Shown here one piece after another: positions 60,665-64,000 of a stretch of 64,000 nucleotides of DNA. Source of the stretch: Pseudomonas frederiksbergensis (GTDB taxonomy: Bacteria; Pseudomonadota; Gammaproteobacteria; Pseudomonadales; Pseudomonadaceae); the NCBI RefSeq assembly GCF_017114915.1, contig NZ_JAAUOE010000021.1:31284-95283 (forward strand). Direction: 5' to 3'. The translations under genes were made by a program, and so were the position numbers. Numbering within the stretch: the first letter of the stretch is position 1; each line of letters opens with the position of its first letter. Below the pieces are notes generated by a model. The model was not told the origin of the DNA. It made no database searches and was given only the letters and a program-made list of their open reading frames with translations.

Positions 60665-60902
60665 GGGCACAATCTCCAGGGGGAAGCCACGAGTCTAGCG
60701 ATACCTTCAGCACAGAGATAACGACGTTTCGGCCAAATATCAGCGCTTGCCCGCCCTGTTGACGAGCCCTCCATCGAAATAACTGACGAAGTTCAGCCGT
60801 TGCGTCCTACGAACTCAAACCGATCACTCCGACCACCCGGTTTTATGGATGCCGTCTAAGCTCTGAGAGTGGTTTTATCCCTGGTTTCACGGAGAATTGA
60901 AT

Positions 60903-63350
60903 ATGTTGCTGTTGTGGATACTGGTTCTGGTGGTCGGGATTGCCTGGCTGGCACATCGTCGCACTGCGCCCCTACCCGCCTTGGCCATCATCGCTGTCTA
61001 TCTGCTGGCGATGGGCATCTTCAGTCATGCCCCCGTCTGGCTGCTGCTGATTTTCTGGGTGGTGCTCGCAGCCGTGGCCGCGCCCCTGTTGCTGCCGGAC
61101 CTGCGCCGAAAACTGTTCACAGCCCCTATTTTCAATTGGTTCCAAAAAAACCTGCCGCCGATGTCGCAAACCGAGCGTGAAGCCATTGAAGCCGGCACGG
61201 TCTGGTGGGACGGCGAGCTGTTCAGCGGTCGCCCGGACTGGAACAAGCTGCTGGCCTATCCAAAAGCGCAACTGAGCGAAGAGGAACAGGCGTTCATCGA
61301 TGGCCCGACCGAAGAGCTCTGCGCCATGGTCAGCGATTGGCAGATCAGCCAATTGATGGATCTGCCGCCCCAGGCCTGGGATCACATTAAACAACATGGT
61401 TTTTTTGCCCTGATCATTCCCAAGGAATACGGAGGTAAAGGCTTCTCGGCGTATGCCCACTCCCAGATCGCAATGAAACTGGCGACCCGCAGCGGCGACC
61501 TGGCCTCCACCGTCATGGTGCCCAACTCCCTGGGACCCGCGGAACTGCTGCTGCATTACGGCACCGAAGAACAACGCAATCATTACCTGCCACGGCTGGC
61601 TCGCGGCGACGATATCCCCTGCTTTGCCCTGACGGGACCGATGGCGGGCTCCAACGTAGGGGGCATGACCGACACCGGGGTGATTTGCAAAGGTGAATGG
61701 GAAGGCCAGGAAACCCTCGGCCTGCGCCTGAACTGGGAAAAACGCTACATCACCCTCGGTCCGGTGGCGACCCTGATCGGCCTGGCCTTCAAGGCCTATG
61801 ACCCGGACCATCTACTGGGCGATAAAGTCGACCTGGGGATCAGCCTCGCCTTGATTCCAACCCAGACCCCCGGTGTAGAAATCGGCCGCCGTCACCTGCC
61901 GCTGGGCGCCGCCTTCATGAACGGCCCGAACGCCGGCAAGGATGTGTTCATTCCGCTGGAATTCATCATCGGCGGTCAGCAGATGCTCGGCGAAGGCTGG
62001 ATGATGCTGATGAACTGCCTGTCGGTCGGGCGTTCCATTTCACTGCCTGCCATCGGTACCGCCGCGGGCAAGTTCAGCAGTCTGGTGACGGGCCAATATG
62101 CGCAGGTTCGCGAGCAATTCAACGCACCGCTGTCAGCCTTCGAAGGGATTCAGGAAGCACTGGCGCGGATCGGCGGCAGTACCTGGCTGATGGACAGCGC
62201 GCGGATGCTCACCGCCAACGCAGTCGACCTTGGCGAAAAGCCGTCGGTACCCTCCGCCATCATCAAATACCACCTCTCCGAACGCGGCCGCGAGTGCATC
62301 AGCCACGCCATGGATGTTCACGGCGGCAAGGCCATCATCATGGGCCCGAACAACTACCTGGCGCGTAGTTGGCAAGGTGCGCCCATTTCCGTCACGGTCG
62401 AAGGTGCGAACATCCTGACACGCAACCTGATGATCTTCGGCCAGGGCGCTATTCGCTGCCATCCGTTCGTGCTCAAGGAAATGGCCCTTGTCCACCGTGA
62501 AGACAAACAACAGGCGCTGATCGAGTTCGACGCCCTGCTGCTCAAACACATTGGTTTTGCGGTGAGCAATGCCGCCAGCACCCTGGTGCTGAACCTTGGC
62601 TTCGGGCATTTCGAACATGCACCGGGGGACAAGCTCAGCCAAGGCTACGTGCGCGCCCTCAACCGTCAGGCCGCAGCTTTTGCCATGCTGGCGGACCAGT
62701 GCATGATGCTGCTGGGCGGCGAATTGAAACGCCGCGAGCGCTTGTCCGCACGTCTGGGCGATGTGCTCAGCTACCTGTACCTGGCCTCCGCCGCGCTCAA
62801 GCGTTATCACGATCTCGATTCACCGGAGCCTATGCATCCGCTGTTCGCCTGGGCCATGGAAGAGAGCCTAGGCCAGTCCGAACGTGCGCTGGACGAACTG
62901 CTGACCAACTTCCCGAACAAGGTACTCGGCTGCCTGCTGCGGGTGCTGGTGTTCCCGTTCGGTCGCCGACACAGAGGCCCTTCGGACAGACTGGGGGCCA
63001 ACGTCGCAGCAGTTCTCGGCCGCGCCAAGGGCGATCCAACCCTTGAGGAGCTATTGGCAGGCTGCTATCGCCCGCAATCGACAGAGGATCCGGTCGGCGC
63101 CCTGCAGCATGCCTGCGACTTGCTGAACGCCGCCAAACCGCTACAGAAAAAACTCAACACGGCGCTGAGAAGTCGCCAGGTCAAACCCACCATCGGCGAG
63201 TCTGCCATCGATGCCGCCCTGGAAGCCGGCGTCTTGCAACCGCTTGAAGCCCAGACCTTGCGCGAGGCAGAAGTGGCGCGGCGCAAGGTGATCGACGTCG
63301 ATGATTTTGACAAGAAGGAGCTGGTGCTGGCCAAAGGCAAGGTCCGCTGA
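60903..63350 (+). CDS. fadE: Acyl-CoA dehydrogenase FadE
   Basis: An 815-residue membrane-anchored acyl-CoA dehydrogenase, the first oxidative step of fatty-acid beta-oxidation. Two N-terminal hydrophobic helices (LLLWILVLVVGIAWLA and the ALAIIAVYLLAMGIF stretch) precede the dehydrogenase core with FALTGPMAGSN, DVHGGKAIIMG and the C-terminal DUF1974 region. Reduced FadE hands electrons to ETF, whose genes are at the start of the window. ATG 60903 is placed after ACGGAGAATTGA. I did not find a PsrA-type site upstream. Confidence 0.96.
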   Translation: MLLLWILVLVVGIAWLAHRRTAPLPALAIIAVYLLAMGIFSHAPVWLLLIFWVVLAAVAAPLLLPDLRRKLFTAPIFNWFQKNLPPMSQTEREAIEAGTVWWDGELFSGRPDWNKLLAYPKAQLSEEEQAFIDGPTEELCAMVSDWQISQLMDLPPQAWDHIKQHGFFALIIPKEYGGKGFSAYAHSQIAMKLATRSGDLASTVMVPNSLGPAELLLHYGTEEQRNHYLPRLARGDDIPCFALTGPMAGSNVGGMTDTGVICKGEWEGQETLGLRLNWEKRYITLGPVATLIGLAFKAYDPDHLLGDKVDLGISLALIPTQTPGVEIGRRHLPLGAAFMNGPNAGKDVFIPLEFIIGGQQMLGEGWMMLMNCLSVGRSISLPAIGTAAGKFSSLVTGQYAQVREQFNAPLSAFEGIQEALARIGGSTWLMDSARMLTANAVDLGEKPSVPSAIIKYHLSERGRECISHAMDVHGGKAIIMGPNNYLARSWQGAPISVTVEGANILTRNLMIFGQGAIRCHPFVLKEMALVHREDKQQALIEFDALLLKHIGFAVSNAASTLVLNLGFGHFEHAPGDKLSQGYVRALNRQAAAFAMLADQCMMLLGGELKRRERLSARLGDVLSYLYLASAALKRYHDLDSPEPMHPLFAWAMEESLGQSERALDELLTNFPNKVLGCLLRVLVFPFGRRHRGPSDRLGANVAAVLGRAKGDPTLEELLAGCYRPQSTEDPVGALQHACDLLNAAKPLQKKLNTALRSRQVKPTIGESAIDAALEAGVLQPLEAQTLREAEVARRKVIDVDDFDKKELVLAKGKVR

Positions 63351-63418
63351 TCCAGAGTGAAAAAGGGGCGCAGGAGCTTTATACTCCTGTGCCCGTTTTG
63401 CTCTTGAGGACTTATCTC

Positions 63419-63826
63419 GTGTCCAATGTCGTTGCCGATCATCTCGTCTTGCTCGACCACCTGCGCAGCATCCTGGTCGCCGTAGGTGAGGCCGAACAGG
63501 TTCCCGAAGAAAGCCATGCCTTGTTCCTGGAGCGCTTCGACGAACTGCGTGCATTGCTGCCGGTCGACCCGATCGAAAGCCAATACCTGGGCCAGGACAT
63601 CCTGTGCCAGGTGATCACCCGCTACCCGCAAATCGCCCATCTGGTTCCACGCGATCTGCTGTGGTACTTCGCCGGTGACTGCCTGCATTACATGCCCGAT
63701 GACGAAATCGACCTGTACCAGGCGCTGGAAGAACGTCGCTTCGAAGCCGAACAGAACGATGAACCGTTCGACTGGAATCAGGAAAAACAGCTGCTGGCGA
63801 TGTCGGATCAGGACAGCAAGCACTGA
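63419..63826 (+). CDS. Conserved small acidic protein after fadE
   Basis: A 135-residue acidic, helical protein. GTG 63419 (MSNVVADHLVLLDHLRSIL) has a GAGGA site eight bases before it, better than the upstream ATG at 63389. The C-terminus is rich in Glu, Asp and Gln (ERRFEAEQNDEPFDWNQEKQ). I recall the same kind of gene after fadE in P. aeruginosa but no function. Sometimes such proteins are annotated as PA2817-like or dehydrogenase; nothing here supports that. Confidence 0.8.
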   Translation: MSNVVADHLVLLDHLRSILVAVGEAEQVPEESHALFLERFDELRALLPVDPIESQYLGQDILCQVITRYPQIAHLVPRDLLWYFAGDCLHYMPDDEIDLYQALEERRFEAEQNDEPFDWNQEKQLLAMSDQDSKH

Positions 63827-63850
63827 TCCCCTGATTCATTGATGAAGATA

Positions 63851-63926
63851 AAAAGATCGCAGCCTTCGGCAGCGCCTACATGGGTTCGTGTACACCTGTA
63901 GGCGCTGCCGAAGGCTGCGATCTTTT
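63851..63926. repeat. REP-like inverted repeat (GATCGCAG family)
   Basis: AAAAGATCGCAGCCTTCGGC plus AGCGCCTACA on the left is mirrored by TGTAGGCGCTGCCGAAGGCT plus GCGATCTTTT on the right. Same family as the element at 10071-10174. Between two convergent gene ends. Confidence 0.85.
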
Positions 63927-63937
63927 GATTTTTGATC

Positions 63938-64000
63938 TCAAAGCAACCCATCACTTTCGGGTAACTCATACGCTAGCGCGACCTTGCCCAACGCGCTCGG
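63938..64000 (-). CDS. Possible C-terminal end of a gene cut by the window edge
   Basis: The minus strand reads open from the edge for 20 codons ending VALAYELPESDGLL and TGA, in good Pseudomonas codon use, right after a convergent-gene repeat. Too short to name. Confidence 0.35.
   Translation of the reverse strand, partial: PSALGKVALAYELPESDGLL

Noticed and set aside
60700..60900. PsrA site upstream of fadE
   Set aside because: I looked for AAAC-N2-4-GTTT here and found only half-sites.

Overview
The window is chromosomal DNA from a Pseudomonas, most likely of the P. fluorescens group. The evidence is GC-rich coding sequence, typical Pseudomonas REP-like inverted repeats, and a gene order (etfB / etfdh ... 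tetR - rgsA - tatD - pilZ - holB - tmk - mltG - pabC - fabF - acpP - fabG - fabD - plsX - rpmF - yceD - maf - sppA - HAD - rluC - rne ... murB - ptp - kdsB - ycaR - lpxK - exbD - exbB - comEC - DUF2062) that I recall as the PA2952-PA2985 backbone of P. aeruginosa. I ran no alignments or database searches; names come from motifs, lengths and context.

Layout. 1-2.5 kb: the divergent electron-transfer flavoprotein genes etfB (cut by the window edge) and etfdh, with a PsrA-like site at the etfdh promoter. 2.5-26.6 kb: accessory DNA between etfdh and the conserved tetR-tatD block. It begins with an IclR regulator and an AT-rich island (about 3.4-7.05 kb) holding a small membrane protein, a broken 2-oxoglutarate dioxygenase remnant, and a tight three-gene operon: AlaE-type alanine exporter, unknown 333-residue protein, NifS-like cysteine desulfurase. 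Next come dgoKAD (galactonate catabolism), small genes (GNAT, HD, winged-helix/Rho-N-like), a module resembling E. coli yegTUVW (PfkB kinase, NCS1 permease, ADP-ribosylglycohydrolase, GntR), and an araFGH importer with an SDR sugar dehydrogenase, an SMP-30 lactonase and a FadR-type GntR regulator. Lipase, DUF1285, DUF4823 lipoprotein and moaA-like genes follow. 26.7-45.1 kb: the conserved cell-envelope and fatty-acid synthesis block ending at rne. 45.3-49.7 kb: a molybdenum hydroxylase operon (iorA/iorB-like, XdhC and MobA-like helpers) inserted between rne and murB. 49.9-57.4 kb: murB to the DUF2062 gene. 57.5-64 kb: ABC-2 exporter, GST, transglutaminase-like protein, fadE and a conserved small protein.

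How it fits together. SDR dehydrogenase, lactonase, DgoD, DgoK and DgoA can form an oxidative (De Ley-Doudoroff type) route from galactose to pyruvate and glyceraldehyde-3-phosphate, with AraFGH as sugar importer. The parts lie in two blocks about 10 kb apart, yet dgoK and the SDR gene carry near-copies of one promoter/operator module with identical spacing, so they are probably co-regulated. A different 14-bp sequence is shared by the araF and FadR-type gntR promoters.

The least explained parts are the alanine exporter / orphan protein / desulfurase operon, the duplicated operator module with a short translated-looking leader ORF overlapping the SDR start, and the yeg-like module.
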